Of a stretch of 64,000 nt of DNA, positions 45,377-54,775 are shown piece by piece (the first letter of the stretch is position 1; every line of letters begins with the position of its first letter). Both the position numbers and the translations under genes were made by a program. The notes under the pieces were generated by a model. That model was not told the origin of the DNA and did not search any database. It saw only the letters and a program-made list of their open reading frames with translations. Origin of the DNA: Pelagirhabdus alkalitolerans (lineage in GTDB: Bacteria; Bacillota; Bacilli; Bacillales; Amphibacillaceae); contig NZ_FMYI01000007.1 in assembly GCF_900096905.1 (NCBI RefSeq), forward strand, positions 1-64,000, in the 5' to 3' direction.

Positions 45377-47005
45377 TTATTGGTCTAGGTAAACATCATC
45401 TAGCATTAGGATGCCAGTTGGGTGTTGCCATAAACCTTGTACTTCATCACTTACAGCAAGTAAGAACTCTTGGTGGTGAATGTAAAGCATTGGTGCTTCT
45501 TCAACTAAGATTTCTTGTGCTTCACTGTAAATTTCTTGACGTTCTTCAGGATCAGGATTTTGACGTCCTTCTTCTAGAAGTGCATCTAATTCTTCGTTTT
45601 CTAAGAATGTACGGTTACCTGGCTCACCGAAGTTGTCAGAGTGGAACAATGGATACATACCATAGTCAGCATCACCTGTTACAGTAGACCAACCAAGAAC
45701 GAACATATCGTGTTCTCCAGCTGCTGTGTTTTCTAGGTAAGCACCCCACTCAACAATTTCAATTTCAACATCGATGCCAAGATCAGCTAATTCATCTTGA
45801 ACAACTGTTGCAGCATCAATACGCTCACGAGAGTCGTTCGTCCAAATTGTTGTTTCAAATCCGTCTTCATAACCAGCATCTGCTAGTAATTCACGAGCTT
45901 GATCAACATCATATTCTAGACCTGATACATTTTCATCATAACCGAATACTTCTGGTGCAAGTGGGCCAATTGCTGGTACACCAGCGCCACCGTATAGATC
46001 TTCGATGATGGCATCTTTATTAATTGCCATTGAGATTGCTTGACGAACTTGTGGATCATCAAATGGTTCTTTTTGTGCGTTAAAACCAATGTAAGAAAGA
46101 CTTACAGATGGTGTTTCGTTTACATGGATACCTTCAGTGTTTTCAATACGAGAAACATCTGATGGGCTTAGTGGGTCACCAATGTGTGCTTGACCTGTTT
46201 CAATATCAGCAATACGTGTACCATCTTCTGGTACGACTCGGAAGACAATTGAATCTAAGTAAGCATTGTCGCCCCAATAGTCTTCATTACGAACTAAACG
46301 AATTTCATCGCCTGAGTTCCAGTAATCAAATTCAAATGGCCCAGTACCAACTGGTGATTCGTTAATGACTGAACCAGGTTCTTCGCCATCATCCATAGCT
46401 GCATAATCTTCTTCAATTAATTCTTGAGAGATCATACCGCCACCATTGTGTGCTAAGTGCGCAGGTAGTGGTGCGAACGAATACTCAGTTTCAAATTGTA
46501 CTGTGTAATCATCTACAACAATAACATCAGTGATCATGTCGTAAAGGAAGGCTCTTGGTGAAGCAACAGCATCGTCTAGGATACGATTAATATTCGCTTC
46601 AACAACCTCAGCGTTAAATTCAGAACCGTCATGGAATGTGACGCCTTCTTCTAAATGAAACTCCCATAAAGTATCTTCAACCATTTCCCAATCATGTGCT
46701 AGGCCTGGTTGTACTTCCATGTCTTCATCTTGAACAACTAACGCCTCATAAATATTGTATGCAACGTTACTTGATGGTGTATCGTTTGAACCGTGTGGAT
46801 TAAGAGCGACTGCGTCTGAAAGGTTTGCAATGACTAATTCGCCACCTTCTTGTGCTTCCTCAGTTGCTTCTTCTGTTGTTTCTTCCCCATTCTCATCGTC
46901 GACTGGGTCTTGGTCTTCTTCTGTATCTGTTCCACAAGCTGCAAACACAAGTAATGTCGCAACAAGCATAACTAGAAACAGAAATGATTTTTTCATTGAT
47001 TTCAC
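45377..47005 (-). CDS. Oligopeptide/glutathione-type ABC binding lipoprotein
   Basis: 542 residues from the GTG at 47005, nine bases from AGGGGAG; the longer reading to 47062 has no such site. A lipoprotein signal (MKKSFLFLVMLVA...VFAACG) is followed by an acidic linker and a family 5 solute-binding fold (YNIYEALVVQDED, WEFHLEEGVTFHDGSEF, VRQAISMAINKDAI). It should deliver peptides, or glutathione-like compounds as in the closest annotated Bacillaceae group (recalled, not checked), to the permeases encoded divergently. Its separate orientation allows expression to be set apart from the membrane genes. Confidence 0.88.
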   Translation of the reverse strand: MKSMKKSFLFLVMLVATLLVFAACGTDTEEDQDPVDDENGEETTEEATEEAQEGGELVIANLSDAVALNPHGSNDTPSSNVAYNIYEALVVQDEDMEVQPGLAHDWEMVEDTLWEFHLEEGVTFHDGSEFNAEVVEANINRILDDAVASPRAFLYDMITDVIVVDDYTVQFETEYSFAPLPAHLAHNGGGMISQELIEEDYAAMDDGEEPGSVINESPVGTGPFEFDYWNSGDEIRLVRNEDYWGDNAYLDSIVFRVVPEDGTRIADIETGQAHIGDPLSPSDVSRIENTEGIHVNETPSVSLSYIGFNAQKEPFDDPQVRQAISMAINKDAIIEDLYGGAGVPAIGPLAPEVFGYDENVSGLEYDVDQARELLADAGYEDGFETTIWTNDSRERIDAATVVQDELADLGIDVEIEIVEWGAYLENTAAGEHDMFVLGWSTVTGDADYGMYPLFHSDNFGEPGNRTFLENEELDALLEEGRQNPDPEERQEIYSEAQEILVEEAPMLYIHHQEFLLAVSDEVQGLWQHPTGILMLDDVYLDQ

Positions 47006-47164
47006 TTTTGTACACTCCCCTTTTAATTTTTCTGTTTTGTGAAAACTGACTATAATATACAACAGATTGAAAAATAAAACAAGTCAAAATTATCTAAAAA
47101 CTTAATAAATTTTAAAACTTTAATCGATTTGGTCTATTGTTCGTGTTTCTTCATTAATGTAATC

Positions 47165-47182
47165 TATTTAATCGATTAAATA
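47165..47182. promoter_or_regulatory. 18-base palindrome in the opp divergent region
   Basis: TATTTAATCGATTAAATA is perfectly self-complementary. It lies in the 465-base AT-rich region between the binding-protein gene and the permease operon, which otherwise shows only a possible TATAAT at 47290. A regulator site serving both directions is plausible; no consensus was recognised. The palindrome is AT-rich, so chance is not excluded. Confidence 0.4.
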
Positions 47183-47470
47183 AGGTTTATTTATTTTAAT
47201 TTTCTGATATTTTCGCATTTTATTGCAAATCTAGCTTAATTGTGGCAAAATTATTCATCGTAGCTATAAAAGTTTAATGATTGAACTTTTATAATAATTG
47301 TAGACGTAGTATCATAGAGAGAAGTCGATGATATTTGTTCTACAATTCAAAAAGTTTAGTTTATAAGCAGTCGTTGTTTTAACTATAGTAAGAATCCGTT
47401 TATAGATTAAATTTTTTGAAATTTCATATTTTCGACACTTTTAGATCTTAAAAAGAAAGGAAACTACATT

Positions 47471-48367
47471 ATGAGGGAAGAAATTAATGAAAGTGCTGCA
47501 CAAGCAAAAGCAGCTCCAAACCCAAGAATTGTTAAGATCAAGAATTTTTGGAAGAAATTAACATCCAGCAAATCCGCTGTCATCGGTGGTATTTTAATCA
47601 TTCTCTTCGTTTTAATCGCATTTATCGGTCCTTATTTCACTCCTTATAGCCCCTTCGATACAGACACAAGTAATCGTCTTGTAGGTCCTTCAATGGAGCA
47701 TTGGTTTGGCACTGATAATTATGGTCGTGATATTTTTAGTCGAATTATACACGGCATGAGCATTACATTGTATGTTGGCTTTTTCTCAGTATTCATAGGG
47801 ATGACAGTCGGTGTACTATTTGGAATTGTCTCAGGTTATTATGGTGGTAAAGTTGATACAGTGATCATGCGTTTCATGGATATTTTACTCGCTTTTCCAG
47901 GTATTTTATTAGCGCTTGCAATTGTTGCTGTGTTAGGAAGTAGTTTGGAAAATGTTATTATCGCTGTAGGGATTTTCTCAGTTCCTGTGTTTGCTAGAAT
48001 TGTGCGCGGTTCAACACTAGCAGTGAAAAAACTTGAATATATTGATGCTGTTAAGGCTTTAGGTGCGACAGATGGTCGTATTATTTTTAAACATATATTA
48101 CCAAACGTTGCATCACCTATTATTGTTCAAGCAACGTTAAGTATTGCGACATCTATTTTATCTGCGAGTGGCCTATCATTTATTGGTATGGGGGCTCAAC
48201 CTCCGATTCCAGAGTGGGGTGCGATGTTAAGTGATGGCCGAAACTATATGTATGATGCCACACACATTGCGACAATTCCTGGTTTAGCAATTGTTGTTGT
48301 TGTACTGGCCTTCAACTTATTTGGTGATGGTTTAAGAGATGCATTAGATCCAAAAATGAAAAACTAG
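47471..48367 (+). CDS. Peptide ABC transporter permease, DppC/OppC family
   Basis: 298 residues: a cytoplasmic N-terminal tail, a first membrane helix (about 37-57), the short LVGPSMEHWFGTDNYGRDIF segment typical of DppC, and five further helices with the ATPase-contact loop (EYIDAVKALGATDGRIIFKH). It forms the channel with the next gene product. AAAGGAAAC precedes the ATG. The order here is C-B-D-F, with the C-type permease first. Confidence 0.93.
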   Translation: MREEINESAAQAKAAPNPRIVKIKNFWKKLTSSKSAVIGGILIILFVLIAFIGPYFTPYSPFDTDTSNRLVGPSMEHWFGTDNYGRDIFSRIIHGMSITLYVGFFSVFIGMTVGVLFGIVSGYYGGKVDTVIMRFMDILLAFPGILLALAIVAVLGSSLENVIIAVGIFSVPVFARIVRGSTLAVKKLEYIDAVKALGATDGRIIFKHILPNVASPIIVQATLSIATSILSASGLSFIGMGAQPPIPEWGAMLSDGRNYMYDATHIATIPGLAIVVVVLAFNLFGDGLRDALDPKMKN

Positions 48368-48383
48368 AAAAGAGGTAACTATT

Positions 48384-49325
48384 GTGTTTACATTTATCGT
48401 ACGACGTTTACTACAGACGATACCCGTTTTAATTGGTGTAACGATTTTAACGTTCGGTATGATGCGCCTCATTCCTGGTGATCCTGCACAGATCATGGCT
48501 GGAGAAAGTGCATCTCCTGAACAAATTGAATTGACGCGTGAGCGATTAGGATTAAATGATCCATTACCTGTACAATATATGGATTATGTTACTGGAATTG
48601 TAACAGGTGACTTAGGAACTTCTGTCCGAAATGGACGCCCTGTATCGGGTGAAATTGCGCCAAGATTAAGACCGACAATCGAGCTTGCTTTTTATAGTAC
48701 GTTATTGTCAGTGTTGATCGGTGTTACAGCAGGTGTGATTGCTGCTGTAAGGCGAGGGAAACTTTCAGATTCATTAATTATGTTGTTTGCTTTATTTGGT
48801 TTATCGATGCCTAACTTTTGGTTAGGGTTAATGTTAATTCAATATTTTGCAATTGGTTTTGATGTTGGCGGTATTAATACAGGTTGGTTCTTAGCCTCAG
48901 GTTGGGGAACCTGGCAACAAATGGTTTTACCTGTTATTACTTTAGGTACAGCTGGCGCAGCGATCATTGCACGTATGACGCGTTCAAGTATGCTTGAAGT
49001 TATTGATCAAGATTATATTCGAACGGCTAGAGCAAAAGGTGTCAAAGAACGTGTTGTCGTTTACCGTCACGCACTTAAAAATGCATTAATTCCAGTTGTA
49101 ACAGTTGTTGGTTTACAATTTGGTGCACTTTTAGGTGGAGCTGTTTTAACAGAAACAGTTTTTGCGATCAATGGACTTGGTCGACTGATGGTAGATTCCA
49201 TTAATGCGCGTGATTTTCCAATCGTTCAAAGTGGTGTGTTAGTCTTTGCGTTTTTATTCGTTCTCGTTAATATTATTGTTGATATTTTATATGGATTCTT
49301 AAACAAACGAATTGATCTCAATTAA
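48384..49325 (+). CDS. Peptide ABC transporter permease, DppB/OppB family
   Basis: 313 residues with six membrane helices, the DppB start (RRLLQTIPVLIGVTILTFGM), the PGDPA motif and the contact loop YIRTARAKGVKERVVVYRHA. The start is a GTG at 48384 behind AGAGGTAA. It partners the preceding DppC-type subunit. Confidence 0.93.
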   Translation: MFTFIVRRLLQTIPVLIGVTILTFGMMRLIPGDPAQIMAGESASPEQIELTRERLGLNDPLPVQYMDYVTGIVTGDLGTSVRNGRPVSGEIAPRLRPTIELAFYSTLLSVLIGVTAGVIAAVRRGKLSDSLIMLFALFGLSMPNFWLGLMLIQYFAIGFDVGGINTGWFLASGWGTWQQMVLPVITLGTAGAAIIARMTRSSMLEVIDQDYIRTARAKGVKERVVVYRHALKNALIPVVTVVGLQFGALLGGAVLTETVFAINGLGRLMVDSINARDFPIVQSGVLVFAFLFVLVNIIVDILYGFLNKRIDLN

Positions 49326-49344
49326 TTATTTTTAAGGAAAAGGT

Positions 49345-50400
49345 GTGAAACCTATGGTTAAAGCAACAGATATTCTAGATGAACAACCGATTCTAGAAGT
49401 AAAAGATTTGCAAACCTCATTCTTCACCGAAAAGTTCGAGGTAAAAGCAGTCGATGGTGTGAACTTTGCTGTACCTAAAGGTAAAACCTTAGGTATTGTA
49501 GGAGAATCCGGTTCTGGTAAAAGTATTACCTCACTATCAGTTTTAAGATTAATTCAAGACCCTGGTAAAATCAAAGGAGGAGAAATCCTCTTTAAGGGTG
49601 AGAATTTATTAGATAAATCAGAGGCTCAGATGCGTAAAATTCGAGGAAATGAAATCTCAATGATTTTCCAAGAACCGATGACGTCACTGAACCCTGTTTA
49701 TACAGTCGGACAACAAATTAGTGAAGCGTATATGATTCATCAAAATATGTCCAAAAAAGAGGCAATGTTACGATCAACCGAAATGTTAGAGTTAGTCGGT
49801 ATTCCGTCTCCAAAACAGCGTGTTAAACAATACCCGCACGAATTATCTGGTGGTATGAGACAACGTGTTATGATTGCGATGGCTTTAGCTTGTGATCCAG
49901 AGCTCTTAATTGCAGACGAGCCGACAACAGCACTTGATGTGACTATTCAGGCACAGATTTTAGAATTAATGAAAGATTTACAAGATCGTTTAGGCATGTC
50001 GATCATTATGATCACACATGACTTAGGTGTTGTAGCAGAGACTTGTGATTATGTCGCTGTTATGTACATGGGTAAAGTGGTTGAATATGCGAGTGTGACG
50101 GATTTATTTAAAAATCCTAAACACCCATATACGGTTGGTTTATTAAACTCATTACCACGTCATGATGTCGATTTAGGCGATGTAGAGTTAAACGTAATTA
50201 AAGGGTCTGTTCCAAGTCCTGATAATATTCCAACGGGCTGTCGCTTTGCACCAAGATGTCCGTTTGCAAGCGATATTTGCCATGAGAAACTTCCTCACCT
50301 TGAACAAAGTGAAGAAGGAAATCAAATTCGTTGTTGGATTTATACTGATGAATGGGATGGCGATCCGGAGGTGAATGTCAATGACCAAAGATCTACTTAA
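49345..50400 (+). CDS. Peptide ABC transporter ATPase, DppD/OppD family
   Basis: 351 residues: Walker A GESGSGKS, signature LSGGMRQR, Walker B LLIADEPTT, and the C-terminal Cys-rich oligopeptide motif (CRFAPRCPFASDICHE) that may hold an iron-sulphur cluster in some relatives. It drives uptake together with the next ATPase. The start is either the GTG at 49345 or the ATG at 49354; both fit the AAGGA/AAGG sites. Confidence 0.93.
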   Translation: MKPMVKATDILDEQPILEVKDLQTSFFTEKFEVKAVDGVNFAVPKGKTLGIVGESGSGKSITSLSVLRLIQDPGKIKGGEILFKGENLLDKSEAQMRKIRGNEISMIFQEPMTSLNPVYTVGQQISEAYMIHQNMSKKEAMLRSTEMLELVGIPSPKQRVKQYPHELSGGMRQRVMIAMALACDPELLIADEPTTALDVTIQAQILELMKDLQDRLGMSIIMITHDLGVVAETCDYVAVMYMGKVVEYASVTDLFKNPKHPYTVGLLNSLPRHDVDLGDVELNVIKGSVPSPDNIPTGCRFAPRCPFASDICHEKLPHLEQSEEGNQIRCWIYTDEWDGDPEVNVNDQRST

Positions 50401-51397
50401 AGTTACAGATCTTAAGCAATACTTCCCGATTAAAGGGGGGATGCTAGGACGTACAGTTAATCATGTTAAAGCCGTTGATGGTGTGAGCTTCACAGTTAAA
50501 GAAGGTGAAACGGTAAGTATCGTTGGTGAGTCTGGTTGTGGTAAATCAACAACAGGGCGTGCGATTTTACGCTTAGATGACCCGACAAGTGGTGAAGTGG
50601 AGTTTGATGGAGAAGATTTACTTGGCTTAAGTAAAAAAGAAATGCGTAAAAGACGTAAAGACTTACAGATTATATTCCAAGATCCATATGCTTCAATTAA
50701 CCCTCGCCAAACGGTTCGCCAAATTTTAGAAGAAGCACTTGAAATTCAAAATACAGTGCCTAAAAAAGATCGTCCTGATAAAATTGCTGAATTAATGGAA
50801 ACTGTTGGCTTAGGTGCACACCAAGCTGACCGATTCCCTCACGAATTCAGCGGTGGTCAACGTCAACGTATTGGTATTGCACGTGCATTATCTGTTGATC
50901 CTAAATTGATTGTTGCAGATGAAGCTGTGTCGGCACTTGACGTTTCGATTCAAGCGCAAGTTATCAATTTAATGAAAAGATTGCAAAGAGAATTTAGTTT
51001 AACATATCTATTTATAGCTCACGACTTAGGGGTTGTGCGACACATATCTGATCGTGTGATTGTGATGTATTTAGGTAAGATTGTGGAAATGGGGGATAAG
51101 AAATCGATCTTCGATAATCCACATCATCCTTATACAAAAGCACTTCTTTCAGCGATCCCAGTCCCAGATCCGGCTCCTGAGAAAAAGGAAGAACGTGTTT
51201 TCTTAAAAGGTGATGTGCCTTCACCAATTGATCCACCTCAGGGGTGCCGTTTCCATACACGTTGTCCATTTGCGACAGAGAAATGTAAAGTTGAAACACC
51301 TGAGTTAAGACCAGAAGATACAATGGAAGAAGGGCATGTGGCTGCGTGTCACTATATGAAAGAAATCATTGACGGTACGCACAAACCACAACAATAA
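50381..51397 (+). CDS. Peptide ABC transporter ATPase, DppF/OppF family
   Basis: 338 residues: Walker A GESGCGKS, signature FSGGQRQR, Walker B LIVADEAVS, and a C-terminal CRFHTRCPFATEKCK motif. The ATG at 50381 is nine bases from GGAGG; the in-frame ATG at 50375 is too close. It overlaps the preceding gene by 20 bases and ends the operon. Confidence 0.93.
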   Translation: MTKDLLKVTDLKQYFPIKGGMLGRTVNHVKAVDGVSFTVKEGETVSIVGESGCGKSTTGRAILRLDDPTSGEVEFDGEDLLGLSKKEMRKRRKDLQIIFQDPYASINPRQTVRQILEEALEIQNTVPKKDRPDKIAELMETVGLGAHQADRFPHEFSGGQRQRIGIARALSVDPKLIVADEAVSALDVSIQAQVINLMKRLQREFSLTYLFIAHDLGVVRHISDRVIVMYLGKIVEMGDKKSIFDNPHHPYTKALLSAIPVPDPAPEKKEERVFLKGDVPSPIDPPQGCRFHTRCPFATEKCKVETPELRPEDTMEEGHVAACHYMKEIIDGTHKPQQ

Positions 51398-51411
51398 TTT
51401 CACACATTAAT

Positions 51412-51449
51412 AAAGTACACATGAGTTATCGCTCATGTGTACTTTTTTT
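51412..51449. terminator. Bidirectional terminator after the peptide importer operon
   Basis: A 14-bp stem (AAAGTACACATGAG / CTCATGTGTACTTT) with a 6-base loop and a T run, just before the convergent oxidoreductase stop codon. Confidence 0.88.
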
Positions 51450-52437
51450 AAATGGTTTCCCGATTGCCACTTTGAACGGAACGTAAACAAGCATCGATTG
51501 TGCGCATATTATGATACGTATCGTCAAAGGTAATGATCGGTTCTTGGTTCGTTAAGATTGAGAGAGAAATGTGTTCAATTTCATCTCTATATAAATCATT
51601 AATAAATGTTTCAACTTGCGTTTGATTATCTTTTTCTAAAATGACTTTTCCTTCACCTCGAGTGTCAGGTCTAAAGGCACGTGGAACTGTTATTCTACCC
51701 TTTGTTCCAATGACTTCATACTGATCAAATCCAGCCATATCAAAACTACTCTCAACCACAGCTGTTACGTCTTGATTGAATTCAAAGTGAGAAACTGCTG
51801 TTGTGTCGACTTGATGTGAAGAATCGATGATCGCTTCTGTTCTAACGGTATTCGGCTCTTCTCCTAGTATGTTTCGCATTGCGTGAATAGTATAGCAGCC
51901 TAAATCATATAAACTACCGCCTCCGAGTGAGGCGTCCATTCGAATGTTTTGTTCCCTGTCTTCTAATAGAAATGAGAAATGTGATTTAAATTGCTTGACT
52001 TGTCCGATTTCACCAGATTGGATAAGTTCTTTAACACGTTGATGTTGTGGGTGTAAATAATACATAAATGCTTCCATAAAGATTACATTATGTCGATGAC
52101 AGGCTTCCTTCATTTCATTCACATCATCTGCTGTTAAAGAAGCTGGTTTTTCACATAACACGTGTTTTCCGTGCTGTGCAGCTTTTATGACCCAATCCCT
52201 ATGCAAATGATTTGGAAGTGGGATATAGACAGCATCGATTTCATCATCTTGTAAAATATCCATATAGCTATCGTATGCTTTTTTTATATTTAATTGTTCA
52301 CTGACTTCATGTGCACGACCGCTTAAACTAGAAATAGCAACCACTTCTGCATTTTCAGCTCGTTTAAAAGCGGGTATTAGTTCAAATTGGGCAATACCTG
52401 CTGTGCTCAAAATCCCCCATTTTACTACGTCTTGCAT
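51448..52437 (-). CDS. Gfo/Idh/MocA-family oxidoreductase
   Basis: 329 residues: an N-terminal Rossmann domain (WGILSTAGIAQFELIPAF), the family EKPA motif (HVLCEKPAS) near residue 95, and a C-terminal alpha/beta domain with the GGGSLYDLGCYTIHAMRN motif. It oxidises or reduces a sugar or polyol with NAD(P); the substrate is unknown. AGGAGGGG precedes the ATG. A consensus CRE directly upstream indicates a role in carbon metabolism. Confidence 0.88.
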   Translation of the reverse strand: MQDVVKWGILSTAGIAQFELIPAFKRAENAEVVAISSLSGRAHEVSEQLNIKKAYDSYMDILQDDEIDAVYIPLPNHLHRDWVIKAAQHGKHVLCEKPASLTADDVNEMKEACHRHNVIFMEAFMYYLHPQHQRVKELIQSGEIGQVKQFKSHFSFLLEDREQNIRMDASLGGGSLYDLGCYTIHAMRNILGEEPNTVRTEAIIDSSHQVDTTAVSHFEFNQDVTAVVESSFDMAGFDQYEVIGTKGRITVPRAFRPDTRGEGKVILEKDNQTQVETFINDLYRDEIEHISLSILTNQEPIITFDDTYHNMRTIDACLRSVQSGNRETI

Positions 52438-52460
52438 AAAACCCCTCCTAATTCATCGTT

Positions 52461-52475
52461 AGATAACGCTTTCAT
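52461..52475 (-). promoter_or_regulatory. Perfect CRE before the oxidoreductase gene
   Basis: On the minus strand ATGAAAGCGTTATCT matches WTGNAANCGNWNNCW at every fixed position. It lies 24 bases upstream of the oxidoreductase ATG. Confidence 0.65.
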
Positions 52476-52517
52476 TCTACATGATATTTTCATATTTGTC
52501 ATGAGATAGATAGGTGG

Positions 52518-52830
52518 AGAATCTACTACAAAACAAAATGATTATCTTAAAACACAAACGATTCGATCCAAAGGTCTCAGCAATCTGAAACAGGCTTCTA
52601 TTAAGCATTTTGTTTCCGCTTAGTACTTTGCAGTGAACCGACCACTCACTTGCCGCGGGCGTCTAGTTGTCATCACAAACACGCATTGAAATATAAGAAC
52701 CACCCTTTTCTCGCAAGAGTCTCGTTAAATATAGATTGCTATCAGATAATCAAACAAATAGCCGGACAAAATAGATAACATACTATTTTTGTCCGGCTAT
52801 TACATTGACTTATTTGCTTTTGTCTCAAAC
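52518..52830 (-). repeat. Dispersed repeat element, copy B (core deleted)
   Basis: This 313-base non-coding element lies between the oxidoreductase and chemoreceptor genes. Read on the minus strand it matches the element at 60291 at its start (GAGACAAAAG.AAATAAGTC), through the GCCGGACA hairpin (52757-52801), in the ACGAGACTCTTGCG block, and at its end (TTTCAGATTGC, GTGTTTTAAGAT). The inner 11-bp stem core is missing and replaced by other sequence. The terminal repeat at 52518 is decayed. The GCCGG hairpin lies just after the chemoreceptor stop codon and probably acts as its terminator. Confidence 0.72.
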
Positions 52831-52837
52831 CCGTACG

Positions 52838-54619
52838 CTAAATTTTAAATTGACTAATTTGCTTTTCAAGTTTAGTCGCTAAATCGTTTAGATGATCGGC
52901 ACTTGATGAAACTTCTTCCATTGAACTATTGGTTTCTTCTGCTGAAGCAGCTGTTTCTTGTACAGCAGCGGCTGACTCTTCTGAAACAGAAGCAATGTCT
53001 TCAACGGCACCATTCATCTTATCTGTTTCTTGATGTATGGACGATAAATCTTGGACAATGTCTTGAACATTTTCAACCATGCTCGTAATCGATTGATCTA
53101 TTTGATTAAAGGCCTGACCGGTTTGTTTAATTTGGTTTGAGCCTTCATCCACTTCTTGATAGCCCGATTCCAGAGATTTCGCCACATCGGTTGACTCATT
53201 TTGAATATCTGTGACGATACCAGAAATGTCTGTGACCGATTGACTGACCTGCTCAGCAAGCTTTCTTACTTCATCTGCTACGACTGCAAAACCTTTTCCT
53301 TCTTCACCTGCACGTGCTGCTTCAATAGCTGCGTTTAGGGCTAGTAGATTTGTTTGTTCAGCGATTTCTTGAATAACGGTGACAATATTTCCAATTTCTT
53401 GTGATTTTTGATCGAGTCCTTTTACTTTTGTAAAGGCATCCTTCACGCGGTTGTGAATGCGTTCCATTTGCTCAACGGATTGATTAATTTCTGTTTGTCC
53501 GTTTTGACTATAAGACAAGACTTCATCTGATGATGATTGAACTTTTGATGACCGATTCGATGCGTTTTGAATCGTTGTATTGAAGTTTTCCATCATCATA
53601 GCTAAATCAGATGCTCGATTGGCTTGGGACTCACTACCAGAAGATAACTCTTCCATTGTTGCAGCAATTTGTTCGCTACCTTCTTTAACTTGATCGGAAG
53701 CAGTTGATAATACATCTGATTGTTGATTTACTTTATTAGAAGATGATTTCACTTGACGGATCATACCTTTCAAGTTGCCTTCCATTCGATTAATTGCTTC
53801 AGCTAATTGATTAAATTCATTGTTTCCTTTTGTTTTTATCTCATCACCTGTCAAATCCCCATGACTGATTCGATTCATCTCACTACGAACTGTATTTAAG
53901 TTAAATAGTAGACTTTTAACAAAATAGATGACAATTACGAGACCAATGACTAATGAAATGGCAGTCACAATTAATGTATCTCTAAGAATATTTCGGCGCA
54001 CCATGCCAGCTAAATGGCCCATATCAAAGTCTAACCCGGCTACACCAATCACAGCACCTGAATCGTCTGTAATTTCTCTTGCAGCGGTAATAACAGGTTC
54101 ACCTGTTGCCGTATCGATGTATGGATCAGTCCAATGTACGTCATTTTCAGCCTCTGTTGCTCCTATATACCAATCGGTCTCTCTCGGATCGTATCCTGAT
54201 AAACTAACATCGGGTAAGTTATCAATATAAAGAGCTCCATCTCTTGCACCGATAAAAAGGTTTAAAATGTAAGGATCCTCTTCAGCAATTTCACCTAGTC
54301 TATTAATATAAAAACGGGTTAGTCTTGGATCATTTGCGGTCGGCATACTAGACATATCTAAATTACCCATCGCTTCTACTTCCACAGTTGTGAACTGGAA
54401 GTCTTCACTCGTACTTAATGACTCAATTAATTCTTCGTACTCATTGAAAGCATCTTGATAGTCAGTATCAAGCGCCTCTAATTCTTCTTTTGAAATCGTT
54501 GCCCGCTCAATGATTTCGGTGTTCTGATAAGTGATAAATCCTATAATCACGACTGGAACAACGAGTAGCACAATCATAAAGAACGGTAATAAAAATTTAA
54601 TCTGTCTAAACTTTTTCAT
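52838..54619 (-). CDS. Methyl-accepting chemotaxis protein with dCache sensor
   Basis: 593 residues: a membrane helix (about 9-30), an extracellular double-Cache sensor (about 35-200; DPRETDWYIGATE and the TDPYIDTATGEPVITAAR motif typical of amino- or organic-acid sensors), a second helix (about 212-235), a HAMP domain and a long coiled-coil signalling domain whose tip (EIAEQTNLLALNAAIEAARA) binds CheA/CheW. It implies a motile or formerly motile host. No other chemotaxis genes are adjacent. It is a single gene, terminated at the repeat element downstream. Confidence 0.94.
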   Translation of the reverse strand: MKKFRQIKFLLPFFMIVLLVVPVVIIGFITYQNTEIIERATISKEELEALDTDYQDAFNEYEELIESLSTSEDFQFTTVEVEAMGNLDMSSMPTANDPRLTRFYINRLGEIAEEDPYILNLFIGARDGALYIDNLPDVSLSGYDPRETDWYIGATEAENDVHWTDPYIDTATGEPVITAAREITDDSGAVIGVAGLDFDMGHLAGMVRRNILRDTLIVTAISLVIGLVIVIYFVKSLLFNLNTVRSEMNRISHGDLTGDEIKTKGNNEFNQLAEAINRMEGNLKGMIRQVKSSSNKVNQQSDVLSTASDQVKEGSEQIAATMEELSSGSESQANRASDLAMMMENFNTTIQNASNRSSKVQSSSDEVLSYSQNGQTEINQSVEQMERIHNRVKDAFTKVKGLDQKSQEIGNIVTVIQEIAEQTNLLALNAAIEAARAGEEGKGFAVVADEVRKLAEQVSQSVTDISGIVTDIQNESTDVAKSLESGYQEVDEGSNQIKQTGQAFNQIDQSITSMVENVQDIVQDLSSIHQETDKMNGAVEDIASVSEESAAAVQETAASAEETNSSMEEVSSSADHLNDLATKLEKQISQFKI

Positions 54620-54775
54620 TTACACGTATCCTTTCTCTTTTTTTCTACATACCCTTCCTATTTATTTTCGACAAGAAAAGAGAAAAGTAAAGTATTTGTC
54701 GAAAATAGTCAACAAGCTATATGCGTGTGTCATTTCGTGATAGTATGATAGAAGAAGTGATCGGAGGGTAAGAGA

